Translations under genes and position numbers: made by a program | In this document: positions 33,522-40,918 of the stretch, piece after piece | Layout of the letters: each line of letters opens with the position of its first letter | Position numbering within the stretch: position 1 is the stretch's first letter | The notes under the pieces: model-generated | What the model saw: only the letters and a program-made list of their open reading frames with translations | Database searches by the model: none | What the model was told of the DNA's origin: nothing | Assembly: GCA_029256575.1 (NCBI GenBank) | Contig: JAQSXR010000026.1 | Coordinates: 1 to 40,918, forward strand | DNA length: 40,918 nt | Direction: 5' to 3' | DNA from: Clostridiales bacterium | Lineage (GTDB): Bacteria > Bacillota > Clostridia > Lachnospirales > JAQSXR01

Positions 33522-34299
33522 GAATCAGTTTAGAGTTTGTTTTCTATCAATTAAGTATAACATTATGCGAGAAATGATTAACAAAGTTACATTTCTTACA
33601 AATATTTTCTTCATGATGCTAAACAACGGAACCTTTATTGTTCAATGGTTACTTCTATTTCAAATAAAAGAGGATATCGGTGGTTATACACTTGACCAAG
33701 TTATGTTACTTTGGGGATTAGCGGCTTGTACCTACGGTTTATCGCATGTGCTATTTCAAAAAGCCTTTGAACTACCTGAATTAATCATTAACGGAAAACT
33801 AGACTCCTTCCTGGTTCAGCCTAAGAATGTATTACTTAGTGTAATAACCTCTGCAACCAACAGTTCTGCAATTGGCGATGTACTCTATGGATTTGTTATT
33901 ATGTGTGTATTTTCCTTCAGCTTTGGAAGGCTAGGACTATTTATTCTATTTAGCATAACAGGTGCAATCATTATAACTGCATTTTCTGTACTTGTAGGAA
34001 GTCTTTCGTTTTGGATTGTAAGAGGAGAGATGTTTGGGACAAATCTTACAAATATATTAATAAGCTTTGCCACATATCCCGATGGTATATTTAAAGGAGC
34101 AGTTAAATTTATATTATATATACTTATTCCGGTAGGAATGACGAATTATCTACCAGTACATATAATGACGAACTTCAACCCTTTATTTATGCTTACAGTT
34201 TTAGGATATATGGTTATGTTAGTAATAGTTGCGTTGTATGTTTTTTATAAAGGATTAAAAAGATATTCATCCAGTAGTTTGATGGTAGCGAGAATGTAA
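33505..34299 (+). CDS. ABC-2-type permease, DUF990/ABC2_membrane_6-like, second partner
   Basis: A 264-residue permease. The family loop reads ELPELIINGKLDSFLVQPKN; membrane segments are predicted near 28-50, 60-80, 105-130, 145-170, 195-215 and 230-252. The ATG at 33505 follows GAAGGGAGTGAAAAA and overlaps the previous gene by 17 bases. A second Met two codons later is possible. The C-terminus YKGLKRYSSSS is typical. It closes the operon. Confidence 0.87.
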   Translation: MLMAAKNQFRVCFLSIKYNIMREMINKVTFLTNIFFMMLNNGTFIVQWLLLFQIKEDIGGYTLDQVMLLWGLAACTYGLSHVLFQKAFELPELIINGKLDSFLVQPKNVLLSVITSATNSSAIGDVLYGFVIMCVFSFSFGRLGLFILFSITGAIIITAFSVLVGSLSFWIVRGEMFGTNLTNILISFATYPDGIFKGAVKFILYILIPVGMTNYLPVHIMTNFNPLFMLTVLGYMVMLVIVALYVFYKGLKRYSSSSLMVARM

Positions 34300-34312
34300 T
34301 CAAAATCAATGT

Positions 34313-34341
34313 TTGTAAATATTTCCACAGTATATTATAAT
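34313..34341 (+). promoter_or_regulatory. Sigma-A promoter before the PUA/ASCH-like gene
   Basis: TTGTAA (34313-34318) and TATAAT (34336-34341) with a 17-base spacer, 34 bases before the start codon. Confidence 0.75.
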
Positions 34342-34375
34342 GGTATTATTTACTAGAAAAGAAGGAGATCTAATT

Positions 34376-34828
34376 ATGGTTCATTTGGTATATTGTGATG
34401 ATAAAGAAAAAGTACTGGAAAAAATATTAGAAGGCTCTAAAACTATGATAGTCCGTGGAGCAGCAGGTAGAAAGATACCGCACAGCCGAGTTAATGAGGG
34501 TGAAACACTATATTTTATGAAAAAGGGTACGGCAAAAATAACGGCAATGGCTACCGTAAAAAATGTACAAAATTATGTAAAACTAAGCGAAGAAGAGATA
34601 GTGAAAACGCTAGATGACAATCAAGGTAAACTTAATCTTACGAACAAGCAAAAAGAAAGATGGAACAAAAAATGTCTATGCTTAGTTGAATTTGAGAATC
34701 GAAAGCAAATCGAGCCTTTGGTTTTTGACCACCAGGGGAATATGGATGACTGGCTAATCATAGAAAAAATTGAAGATGTTGTAGTTGGGACCAGTATTCC
34801 GTACAATTATGAGAAATCAAGATTCTAA
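34376..34828 (+). CDS. Small protein, possibly PUA/ASCH-like
   Basis: The 150-residue protein is not firmly recognised. The segment ILEGSKTMIVRGAAGRKIPH followed by VNEGETLYFMKKGTAKITAM resembles the beta-barrel of ASCH/PUA-like domains, which bind RNA or modified bases. A helical insert (KLSEEEIVKTLDDNQGKLNL) and a charged middle follow. The start is ATG 34376 after AAGGAGATCTAATT; a longer frame from 34340 has no ribosome-binding site. It has its own promoter and converges on the minus-strand SDR gene. Confidence 0.7.
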   Translation: MVHLVYCDDKEKVLEKILEGSKTMIVRGAAGRKIPHSRVNEGETLYFMKKGTAKITAMATVKNVQNYVKLSEEEIVKTLDDNQGKLNLTNKQKERWNKKCLCLVEFENRKQIEPLVFDHQGNMDDWLIIEKIEDVVVGTSIPYNYEKSRF

Positions 34829-34870
34829 TTGAATAAAAAGAAGATGTTTACTAAAATATAAGGAATAGAT

Positions 34871-34941
34871 AATAAAAGTTATGTAGCTGATTGAAGACGG
34901 TTTTTCCGAAACCGTCTTCAATCAGCTACATAACTTTTATT
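34871..34941. repeat. Perfect 33-bp inverted repeat
   Basis: The arms 34871-34903 and 34909-34941 are perfectly complementary over 33 bases with loop TTCCG. It lies between convergent genes, so it may be a bidirectional terminator (TTTTATT on both strands). The stem is far longer than usual for one and has no mismatch. It might instead be a remnant of a palindromic mobile element. Confidence 0.9.
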
Positions 34942-34974
34942 CAATCTTACAAACTCTACACACATTATGAATAT

Positions 34975-35709
34975 TTAAATCCAAGCACCATCAAATTTAA
35001 TGACTTGTCCAGTAAGATAATTACTTTCTATTTCAGCAATTGAATATACAAATCGCGCAACTTCATCCGGACTTCCAAGCCTTGAAGCAGGAATTTCGTC
35101 AGCAAGAGAAATCAAGTCTTCGTCTGATAACATCCGATTCATTGCTGTATCAATGGCCCCACATGCAATAGCATTTACGCGAACGTTACTTGGTGCTAAT
35201 TCCTTAGCTAGCGCTTTGGTGAAAGCGTTGACGCCACCTTTAGAAGCAGAATAAGCAACTTCACATGAAGCCCCAACCTCTCCCCATACGGAAGAAATAT
35301 TTATAATTGTTCCTTCCTTTTTAAAAACCATATGAGGAACAATAAGATTACAACAATTAAATACAGAATATAAATTAGTTTGTATTACTTTATTCCAATC
35401 AGAATAAGTCATGTCAGTTAATAAACCTAAATAAGCGATACCCGCATTGTTAATTAGAACATCGATATCTCCAAAGGTAGAATAGATCTCACTAACCATT
35501 TTCTCAGCTGTATCAAAGTCGCTTATATCACCGATAAGTGCGAGACAGGGAACATTTTTTTCTTCAATCTCGTCTTTAAGTAATGAAAGTAAGTCATGGG
35601 ATTTTCTTGAGTTTATTACGACAGCATAACCTTTTGATGCAAATTCTAAAGCAATTGATCTCCCAATTCCTCTGGATGAACCTGTAATAAAGACTGTCTT
35701 TCGTTTCAT
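34975..35709 (-). CDS. Short-chain dehydrogenase/reductase, FabG-like
   Basis: An NAD(P)-dependent oxidoreductase of 244 residues. The cofactor motif TGSSRGIG (9-16), NNAG (87-90) and the catalytic Ser140, Tyr153 and Lys157 (SAYSASK) are all present. Ends with the classic NYLTGQVIKFDGAWI. The EF-P-like 3-oxoacyl-ACP reductase assignment is plausible but the substrate is unclear; no other fatty-acid genes lie nearby. The start follows AAGGGGGTAAT, which overlaps the end of nfo, so both form one minus-strand operon. Confidence 0.9.
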   Translation of the reverse strand: MKRKTVFITGSSRGIGRSIALEFASKGYAVVINSRKSHDLLSLLKDEIEEKNVPCLALIGDISDFDTAEKMVSEIYSTFGDIDVLINNAGIAYLGLLTDMTYSDWNKVIQTNLYSVFNCCNLIVPHMVFKKEGTIINISSVWGEVGASCEVAYSASKGGVNAFTKALAKELAPSNVRVNAIACGAIDTAMNRMLSDEDLISLADEIPASRLGSPDEVARFVYSIAEIESNYLTGQVIKFDGAWI

Positions 35710-35713
35710 AATA

Positions 35714-36568
35714 TTACCCCCTTATCATTGCAATTTCTTCCTTATATAGATTAGTTTTTTTATCTAACCAAGGAGTTTCAAGTATAAAATGTCGATTTGC
35801 TATTAATGGATGGTGAACAATTCGAAAAATTACTTCTGCTCCAATATAATCAGCACCTTTTGGATTATCTGAGGAAGCACCGATATTTGCATGTCTGTCT
35901 TTTTTTGCACCTAGTTTATTTAAGGATCCATTAATATGGACTACCTTTAACTTATCAAGACCTATTATGGTATCAAATTCGGATAAAACAGAATCTAAGT
36001 CATTCACAATATCATATCCCGCATCGTGTATATGACAAGTATCCATACACACTCCGATTTTATTTGGAAAATTCACCTTACTGATTATTTCTGCAATATG
36101 TTCAAAACGATATCCAACTTCAGATCCCTTACCAGCCATTGTTTCTAATAATATAGTAGGAACTGTATCATTGTTAATAACTTCATTGAGACCCTCAACA
36201 ATTCGATTAATACCGTATTCAAGATCCATATCAGTATATGAACCTGGATGAAGAATTAAATAATCAGATCCCATAGATGCAGTTCTTGATATTTCCTCAC
36301 CTAAAAATCTTTTTGCTAATTCAAATATTTCTGGTTTATAAGAAGCTAAGTTAATTATATAAGGGGCATGTACGACAAAATCGATTAAGCCATTTTTGGA
36401 CATAAACTCTTTTCCCTCGACTAACTTTAAAGCATCAATTGGTTTTCTGATTGTATTCTGAGGAGCGCCAGTATAAAGCATAAATGTATTTGCTCCGTAC
36501 GATTGGGCCTCTTTCGCTGCACCTAACAAACCGTTCGATATTGAAACGTGTGAACCAATTTTTAGCAT
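35714..36568 (-). CDS. nfo: Endonuclease IV (AP endonuclease)
   Basis: Nfo cuts DNA at abasic sites in base-excision repair. This 284-residue TIM-barrel enzyme shows the expected metal-site blocks: VVHAPY, LILHPGSY, LLETMAGKGSEVG, VCMDTCHIHDAGYD, KVVHING, KKDRHANIG and FILETPW. So the nine expected zinc ligands (E. coli H69, H109, E145, D179, H182, H216, D229, H231, E261) are in place. HING replaces the more usual HxND. It begins KIGSHVSISNG. SD TGGAGGTGGTTT. Operon with the SDR gene. Confidence 0.96.
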   Translation of the reverse strand: MLKIGSHVSISNGLLGAAKEAQSYGANTFMLYTGAPQNTIRKPIDALKLVEGKEFMSKNGLIDFVVHAPYIINLASYKPEIFELAKRFLGEEISRTASMGSDYLILHPGSYTDMDLEYGINRIVEGLNEVINNDTVPTILLETMAGKGSEVGYRFEHIAEIISKVNFPNKIGVCMDTCHIHDAGYDIVNDLDSVLSEFDTIIGLDKLKVVHINGSLNKLGAKKDRHANIGASSDNPKGADYIGAEVIFRIVHHPLIANRHFILETPWLDKKTNLYKEEIAMIRG

Positions 36569-36854
36569 AAAACCACCTCCATAAATATTTTAACATAATT
36601 TATTATGTTTTAATAGGTTATATAAGATTCGATTTATGAACATAATATTAGACACAGAAAAGTAACAAAATTTAATAAAAAATAAACCAATCGAGAGTAA
36701 TAGTGTGGTATAATAACTTCGTGCGAAATCCAATAGGGTAAACAATGGTAATTTGCTAGGTTATTATCTTGATGAAAGCTTTATTTATAACGGTTGTACG
36801 TTATTATTCTCAAAATAACTTAAGATATCCATTTATCCTTAGGAGGACAAACAC
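36569..36854. other. Divergent promoter region between nfo and the LCP gene
   Basis: An 18-base palindrome, AACATAAT-TT-ATTATGTT (36592-36609), lies 23 bases before the nfo start and could be an operator. For the plus strand, an extended -10 (TGGTATAAT, 36706-36714) without a good -35 is the best promoter, about 140 bases before the LCP gene. No gene is visible. Confidence 0.55.
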
Positions 36855-37871
36855 ATGGTTTCAATATTAAAACGATATATGCTACACATTGTATTTTGTG
36901 TATCAGCAATGGTATTATTATCTTCGGCGACATTTTTTTCAATATATGCGGTTAACAATGAAAGTAAAATTATAAATGAAATTGAGCAAATTCCTGATAA
37001 TCCGAAACAAGGAAATAATGAAGTCGACAATTCAGGAGGGAATGGATTTGTTCAAACGCCTGCCAAATTGAAGAAATATGAGACTGGACTATTACTAGGG
37101 GTTGATAAGTCAGGGTCCTTAACTGATGTTATTATGCTTTTTTATCTTGATGTAGATGCACGTAAAGTAAAGGTTATTTCAATACCAAGAGATATTAAAA
37201 TAGACTTTAGGAAAAAAGAATTTCGCAAGATAAAACAAAATAATCCGAATAACAACGTATTATATTGTAAACTTAATGAAGTTTACGGATATTGTGGTCA
37301 GGGAGAACAAGGACTTAAAGATTTACAATCAGTGGTTAGTGTCATTACCGGAATAGACATAAATTATTATGCAACTGTAAACTTGGATCTCTTGGTTGAA
37401 GTGGTTGACACGGTAGGTGGAGTTTGGTTTGATGTGCCACAGAATATGAGATATGATGATAAATATCAAGATTTGTACATTAATTTGAAAAAAGGTTATC
37501 AATTATTAGACGGAGAGAAGGCAGAGCAATTAGTAAGATATAGACGATATGAATGGGGAGACCTACAGAGAATAGAAGTTCAGAGAAATTTTATATCAGC
37601 ATTAGCTAGGGAAGTATTGGAAAACAGTAGCCTTAGGGAATTATCAAATGTAGTAACTTTAGCATATGATGGAATGGAAACAGACATACCATTATCCGTT
37701 GTATTGAATTATGCAACATATTTTTATAATAATCGACATCTTAACCTGTTTACTAGTATGTATATGATGACGATACCTTCCTTTCCAGAAGAATCAAATG
37801 ATGGGCCATATTTTCAAGCGTATGATTCTGAAGAGGTACTTGACAGTGTAAAAAGGTTGATAGATAAATAA
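36855..37871 (+). CDS. LytR-CpsA-Psr (LCP) family protein, first copy
   Basis: LCP enzymes attach teichoic acids or other undecaprenyl-linked polymers to peptidoglycan outside the membrane. The 338-residue protein has a short cytosolic tail, a signal-anchor helix (about 10-32) and the LCP domain (about 77-265). Landmarks are GLLLGVDKSGSLTDVIMLFY, VISIPRDIKIDF, NEVYGYCGQGEQG, VVDTVGGVWFDVP and QLVRYRRYEWGDLQRIEVQR. Arg and Asp positions expected to bind pyrophosphate are kept. SD TTAGGAGGACAA. It is next to a second LCP gene. Confidence 0.92.
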   Translation: MVSILKRYMLHIVFCVSAMVLLSSATFFSIYAVNNESKIINEIEQIPDNPKQGNNEVDNSGGNGFVQTPAKLKKYETGLLLGVDKSGSLTDVIMLFYLDVDARKVKVISIPRDIKIDFRKKEFRKIKQNNPNNNVLYCKLNEVYGYCGQGEQGLKDLQSVVSVITGIDINYYATVNLDLLVEVVDTVGGVWFDVPQNMRYDDKYQDLYINLKKGYQLLDGEKAEQLVRYRRYEWGDLQRIEVQRNFISALAREVLENSSLRELSNVVTLAYDGMETDIPLSVVLNYATYFYNNRHLNLFTSMYMMTIPSFPEESNDGPYFQAYDSEEVLDSVKRLIDK

Positions 37872-37915
37872 TAAAGCGAGATTTAGTTAGTTAAATCAAT
37901 TAGGAGGAAATAAAA

Positions 37916-39223
37916 GTGAATAAAAAGATTAGAAAAAATAAATTTCATTTACGAGTGCTTAAGGTTTTTGCTACTACGCTACTCGTAATGTTTGTAATAT
38001 GTGGAGCTATTGTAGGAGCGTATGCAATATGGGGGGACAACTTACCTTCTGCTAAGAATATAATCCAATTTATTTCAGGAGTAGCAAATTCTGTTACACC
38101 GGGAGATAAAAAAGAAAGAATCACTGTGTTAGTCTTTGGAGAAGATAAAGCTGCTGGATTAACAGATGTTATGATGTATGTTTCTGTAGATATGAAGACA
38201 AATAAAGTTGATATAATTTCATTGCCAAGAGATACAAGAGTCGAGTTTGATGATCAGACATATAAAGTTTTTAGTCAAGTTGGGAAACGGTTACCAGAAG
38301 TCATTAAGATGAACTCAGCCGCTAATTATTATACAAAGGTTGATACTTATTCAGCAGCAGAAAATAAAGAAGCGAGATATTTATTTTCTAAGAAGGTAAT
38401 CGAATATAAATTTGGTATTAAGTTTGATTATTATGTACAAATGGATTTAAATGGATTTAAGCAAATAGTTGATGCAATTGGTGGAGTTACAATGGATGTA
38501 CCAAGAGATTTAGACTATGAAGATCAATTCCAAGATTTATATATTCATATTAAAAAAGGTGTTCAGACACTTATGGGTGCTGATGCAGAAGGAATAGTTC
38601 GATTTAGACATGGATATGCAAATGCAGATTTAGGTAGAATTGAAATGCAACAACTATTTATGAAGGCTTTTGTCAAAGAAATGCTAAGTGAATCCAATCA
38701 ATTAAATAAAGCTAAGATAATTACGAAGATGTTTAACGAAGGATACATAACAACGAATATGTCATTAACAGATGCATTATTATATGCAGGTGATTTAGTA
38801 GAATTAAAGAGTGAATCATTTAACATGCAAGTAATACCAGGAAGTCCTAAAACGATTGATAGAGCATCTTATTTTATTATTGATCAGGAAGCAACGAACC
38901 AATTATTTACTGATATTTTAGGAATAGTTGAAGAAGAAGGAACTGCAAAAGATATCTCTTCAAAAGGATTGAAAATCGAAATACTAAATGGAACTGATAT
39001 AAATGGGTTAGCGAGTGAATATAAAGAAAAGCTTGAAGATGATGAGCTTACAATTACTCAAATCGGAAATTATGGTGAGAGCAATAATGAAAAAACTAGG
39101 ATTATTGTTAGTAAAAAAGGTATGGGAAATGACTTGAAAAAGTATTTTAATGAACCAGAGATCGTAGTTGAAGAGTTACCAGATAACATTGATATCAGAA
39201 TAATAATTGGCGACGACAAATAA
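37916..39223 (+). CDS. LytR-CpsA-Psr (LCP) family protein with LytR_C domain, second copy
   Basis: A 435-residue paralogue. Signal-anchor helix about 14-38, LCP domain about 75-300 with VLVFGEDKAAGLTDVMMYVS, IISLPRDTRVEFD, IVDAIGGVTMDVP and GIVRFRHGYANADLGRIEMQ. A C-terminal LytR_C-like domain starts at LKIEILNGTDINGLASEYKE. GTG start at 37916 after TTAGGAGGAAAT. The two LCP genes, 44 bases apart, probably arose by duplication and share a transcript. Confidence 0.93.
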   Translation: MNKKIRKNKFHLRVLKVFATTLLVMFVICGAIVGAYAIWGDNLPSAKNIIQFISGVANSVTPGDKKERITVLVFGEDKAAGLTDVMMYVSVDMKTNKVDIISLPRDTRVEFDDQTYKVFSQVGKRLPEVIKMNSAANYYTKVDTYSAAENKEARYLFSKKVIEYKFGIKFDYYVQMDLNGFKQIVDAIGGVTMDVPRDLDYEDQFQDLYIHIKKGVQTLMGADAEGIVRFRHGYANADLGRIEMQQLFMKAFVKEMLSESNQLNKAKIITKMFNEGYITTNMSLTDALLYAGDLVELKSESFNMQVIPGSPKTIDRASYFIIDQEATNQLFTDILGIVEEEGTAKDISSKGLKIEILNGTDINGLASEYKEKLEDDELTITQIGNYGESNNEKTRIIVSKKGMGNDLKKYFNEPEIVVEELPDNIDIRIIIGDDK

Positions 39224-39239
39224 TACGGGGGTTAAACGG

Positions 39240-39686
39240 ATGAAAAAAAAGTTAATTGTAATTCTTTCCGCAGTATGTTTGATAATACTAGGCACAGTTA
39301 TTGGTGTGAAAATTAATGCAACAAATGCTCAACCAGGTTCTATACAAGATCCGTTAATAACAAAGGCATATCTTGATGTTAGACTTAATAATTTGAGGAC
39401 AGAACTTGGATTATCTCCTGGAACCGGAACTACAAATAACGATGGTAATGTAGGCGATTTAACTGCTATTACCCAGTATATAGATACTCAAATGGCACAA
39501 ATAAAATTAGATTTAGATAAAAAAATTGCAGAGAATGCAGGTGGAACTGGAGCAGCTGGATATGTTCCAATAAGTGTACCAAACGGAGTTAAGATTGTTT
39601 GTTATGAAGGAACTGAATTTATTGTACGATCAGGAAAAAGTAATGGAACATACGTCATGATAAAAGGAAAGTATACAATAGAATAG
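39240..39686 (+). CDS. Small membrane-anchored or secreted protein of unknown function
   Basis: A 148-residue protein with an N-terminal hydrophobic segment (about 4-24) after KKK, then a Gln/Asn-poor repeatless exterior. It contains QPGSIQDPLITKAYLDVRLN, a stretch common in Firmicute surface proteins with the DPLVTKSYVD-like signature, and a short coiled-coil-like part (YIDTQMAQIKLDLDKKIAEN). The start is ATG 39240 after ACGGGGGTTAAAC; an earlier frame start inside the LCP gene has no such site. It lies between the LCP and LtaS-like genes. Confidence 0.75.
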   Translation: MKKKLIVILSAVCLIILGTVIGVKINATNAQPGSIQDPLITKAYLDVRLNNLRTELGLSPGTGTTNNDGNVGDLTAITQYIDTQMAQIKLDLDKKIAENAGGTGAAGYVPISVPNGVKIVCYEGTEFIVRSGKSNGTYVMIKGKYTIE

Positions 39687-39695
39687 GTGAATATG

Positions 39696-40918
39696 ATGAG
39701 TTTAAAAAAATACAAAGACTTTTTAGCAAAGAAAAACACACAATTAGCATTACTTATTTTTATTAATTTAGGATTTATTATAAGTATATTTGTGAAAGCA
39801 TTTTATTTTCAAGGAACATCAAAATTGTGTACAATTCCATTATTGACTAGAGTAAATTTGAATATGTTTATAGCTCTTTTCGCATCAATAATGATTATTT
39901 TTGCACTTGTTTGGTTATTGTCTGGAAGAAAAACAACAATAACTCTTTTAATAGTAAATATTATTATTAGTATTTTATTGTTTTCAGATGCATTATATTC
40001 AAGATATTACGATTTACCAATTGGCATATATGTAGCAATCTTCCAAATTCAATTCTTGGGAGATATAGGTGGAAGTGTTGGTAGTATTTTTAAGATTAAA
40101 GATTTAATATTCTTTATTGATTTCCCTCTATGGATTTACCTCTATGTTGTTGTTAGGAAAACAAAGTTGCCAAAATCTTGGAAGGTATTTGGTATAAGAA
40201 TTGGAAGTGCAGTAGCAGTTCTTTTAATAAGTTTACTTGTTATGAGCAAATGTTATAGTAAAACAAATAGCCCAATGTTCTATTTTAGAAAAGATAATGT
40301 AGCACGTGAAATGGGAGTTTTCTATTTTCACTATTATGATATAAAAGAAACGATTAATACAGAAAGAAATAAGAAAAAAGATGTTACCAATGAAGAGATT
40401 GAATTAATTAAAGAAATGATTAATAAACAAATTCCAAATGAATATACCGGATTAGCTGGAGGGAAAAACTTAATTATTCTGCAGTTAGAGGCATTTCAGG
40501 AATTTCTAATTGGATCTACAATAGAAGGGGAAGAAGTTACCCCATTTTTAAATGAATACATTAAAGAAAGTTTATATTTTAATAATGTATATCATCAAAT
40601 TAGTAGCGGAAATACAAGTGATGCTGAATTCCTTGCAAATAATTCACTTCATGCGGCTGCAGCTGGTGCAAACTATTATTTATTTCCATTTAATAAATAT
40701 AATTCATTAGCAAATGTATTAAAGGATAGCCATAAATACAATACTTTTGCTGCACACCCATTTGATCAAACGTTTTGGAATAGGAATATTGCTTATCAAA
40801 GTCTCGGATTTGAAGAATTTTATAGTCTGACTGATTTTGTTATTGATGAACCTAGGGGTTGGTCAGTAGGAGATAAATCTTTCTTCAAACAATCAATCGA
40901 TAAAGTTGTAGAAAGTAG
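39696..40918 (+). CDS. LtaS-like lipoteichoic-acid synthase/phosphoglycerol transferase, N-terminal part
   Basis: The gene runs off the window after 407 codons. Five membrane segments (about 18-38, 55-76, 80-100, 135-152, 168-186) precede an extracellular alkaline-phosphatase-type domain. Its key residues are visible: the metal-binding E265 in LIILQLEAFQEF and the nucleophile T307 in SSGNTSDAEF. Family members polymerise glycerol phosphate or add it to glycans. ATG 39696 is chosen because AGGTGA ends 5 bases before it; ATG 39693 is in frame too. Confidence 0.88.
   Translation, partial: MSLKKYKDFLAKKNTQLALLIFINLGFIISIFVKAFYFQGTSKLCTIPLLTRVNLNMFIALFASIMIIFALVWLLSGRKTTITLLIVNIIISILLFSDALYSRYYDLPIGIYVAIFQIQFLGDIGGSVGSIFKIKDLIFFIDFPLWIYLYVVVRKTKLPKSWKVFGIRIGSAVAVLLISLLVMSKCYSKTNSPMFYFRKDNVAREMGVFYFHYYDIKETINTERNKKKDVTNEEIELIKEMINKQIPNEYTGLAGGKNLIILQLEAFQEFLIGSTIEGEEVTPFLNEYIKESLYFNNVYHQISSGNTSDAEFLANNSLHAAAAGANYYLFPFNKYNSLANVLKDSHKYNTFAAHPFDQTFWNRNIAYQSLGFEEFYSLTDFVIDEPRGWSVGDKSFFKQSIDKVVES

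Noticed and set aside
34340-34375. An earlier start for the PUA/ASCH-like gene.
   Set aside because: It overlaps the promoter's -10 end, and the strong ribosome-binding site fits ATG 34376.

Overview
The window is a low-GC, AT-rich Firmicute chromosome segment. The gene content points to a clostridium of the Lachnospiraceae type, perhaps close to Lachnoclostridium (Clostridium) phytofermentans. The reasons are a cysteine-free-type S4 of 197 aa, an L17 enlarged to 178 aa, a KOW-domain protein between map and infA, an ecfA1-ecfA2-ecfT-truA-rplM-rpsI block after rplQ, frequent TTG starts with strong AGGAGG sites, and T-box control. The genus is inferred from memory of these families, not from a search.

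Region 1 (1-16700) opens with the tail of an RsmC-like methyltransferase and then holds the S10-spc-alpha superoperon: rpsJ, rplC, rplD, rplW, rplB, rpsS, rplV, rpsC, rplP, rpmC, rpsQ, rplN, rplX, rplE, rpsZ, rpsH, rplF, rplR, rpsE, rpmD, rplO, secY, adk, map, a KOW protein, infA, rpmJ, rpsM, rpsK, rpsD, rpoA and rplQ. A sigma-A promoter (352-380) and a structured leader precede rpsJ. A second promoter (13357-13385) and leader precede rpsM. A terminator follows rplQ. Region 2 (16721-21320) carries the ECF-transporter energising module, truA, and rplM-rpsI behind a perfect consensus promoter.

Region 3 (21250-34970) is accessory and partly decayed. It contains a duplicated terminator-plus-95-bp repeat unit. 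A complete Met-specific T-box with a consensus promoter drives a metG copy that has lost its N-terminus and carries an internal deletion with frameshift. An ABC exporter operon of the two-permease (DUF990/ABC2_membrane_6-like) type follows, with a frameshifted ATPase and a long terminator-rich leader. Next come an AbrB-ABC-permease operon, a zinc-ribbon/DUF4352 membrane protein, an unassigned methyltransferase-like protein with a Gln/Glu microsatellite, and a CHAP-like hydrolase. A second, intact two-permease ABC operon sits behind a leader peptide and a mutually exclusive hairpin attenuator. A PUA/ASCH-like small protein ends the region. A perfect 33-bp inverted repeat separates it from the next genes.

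Region 4 (34975-40918) has a minus-strand nfo-SDR pair, then a plus-strand cell-envelope cluster: two LytR-CpsA-Psr proteins, a small membrane-anchored protein and an LtaS-like phosphoglycerol transferase cut by the window end. These probably act together on wall-linked anionic polymers.

The most interesting signals are the ribosome-mediated attenuator at 31532-31708, the decayed metG still under a complete T-box, and the four GGGGACGG palindromes between ecfT and truA, where a paired base change keeps the stem.
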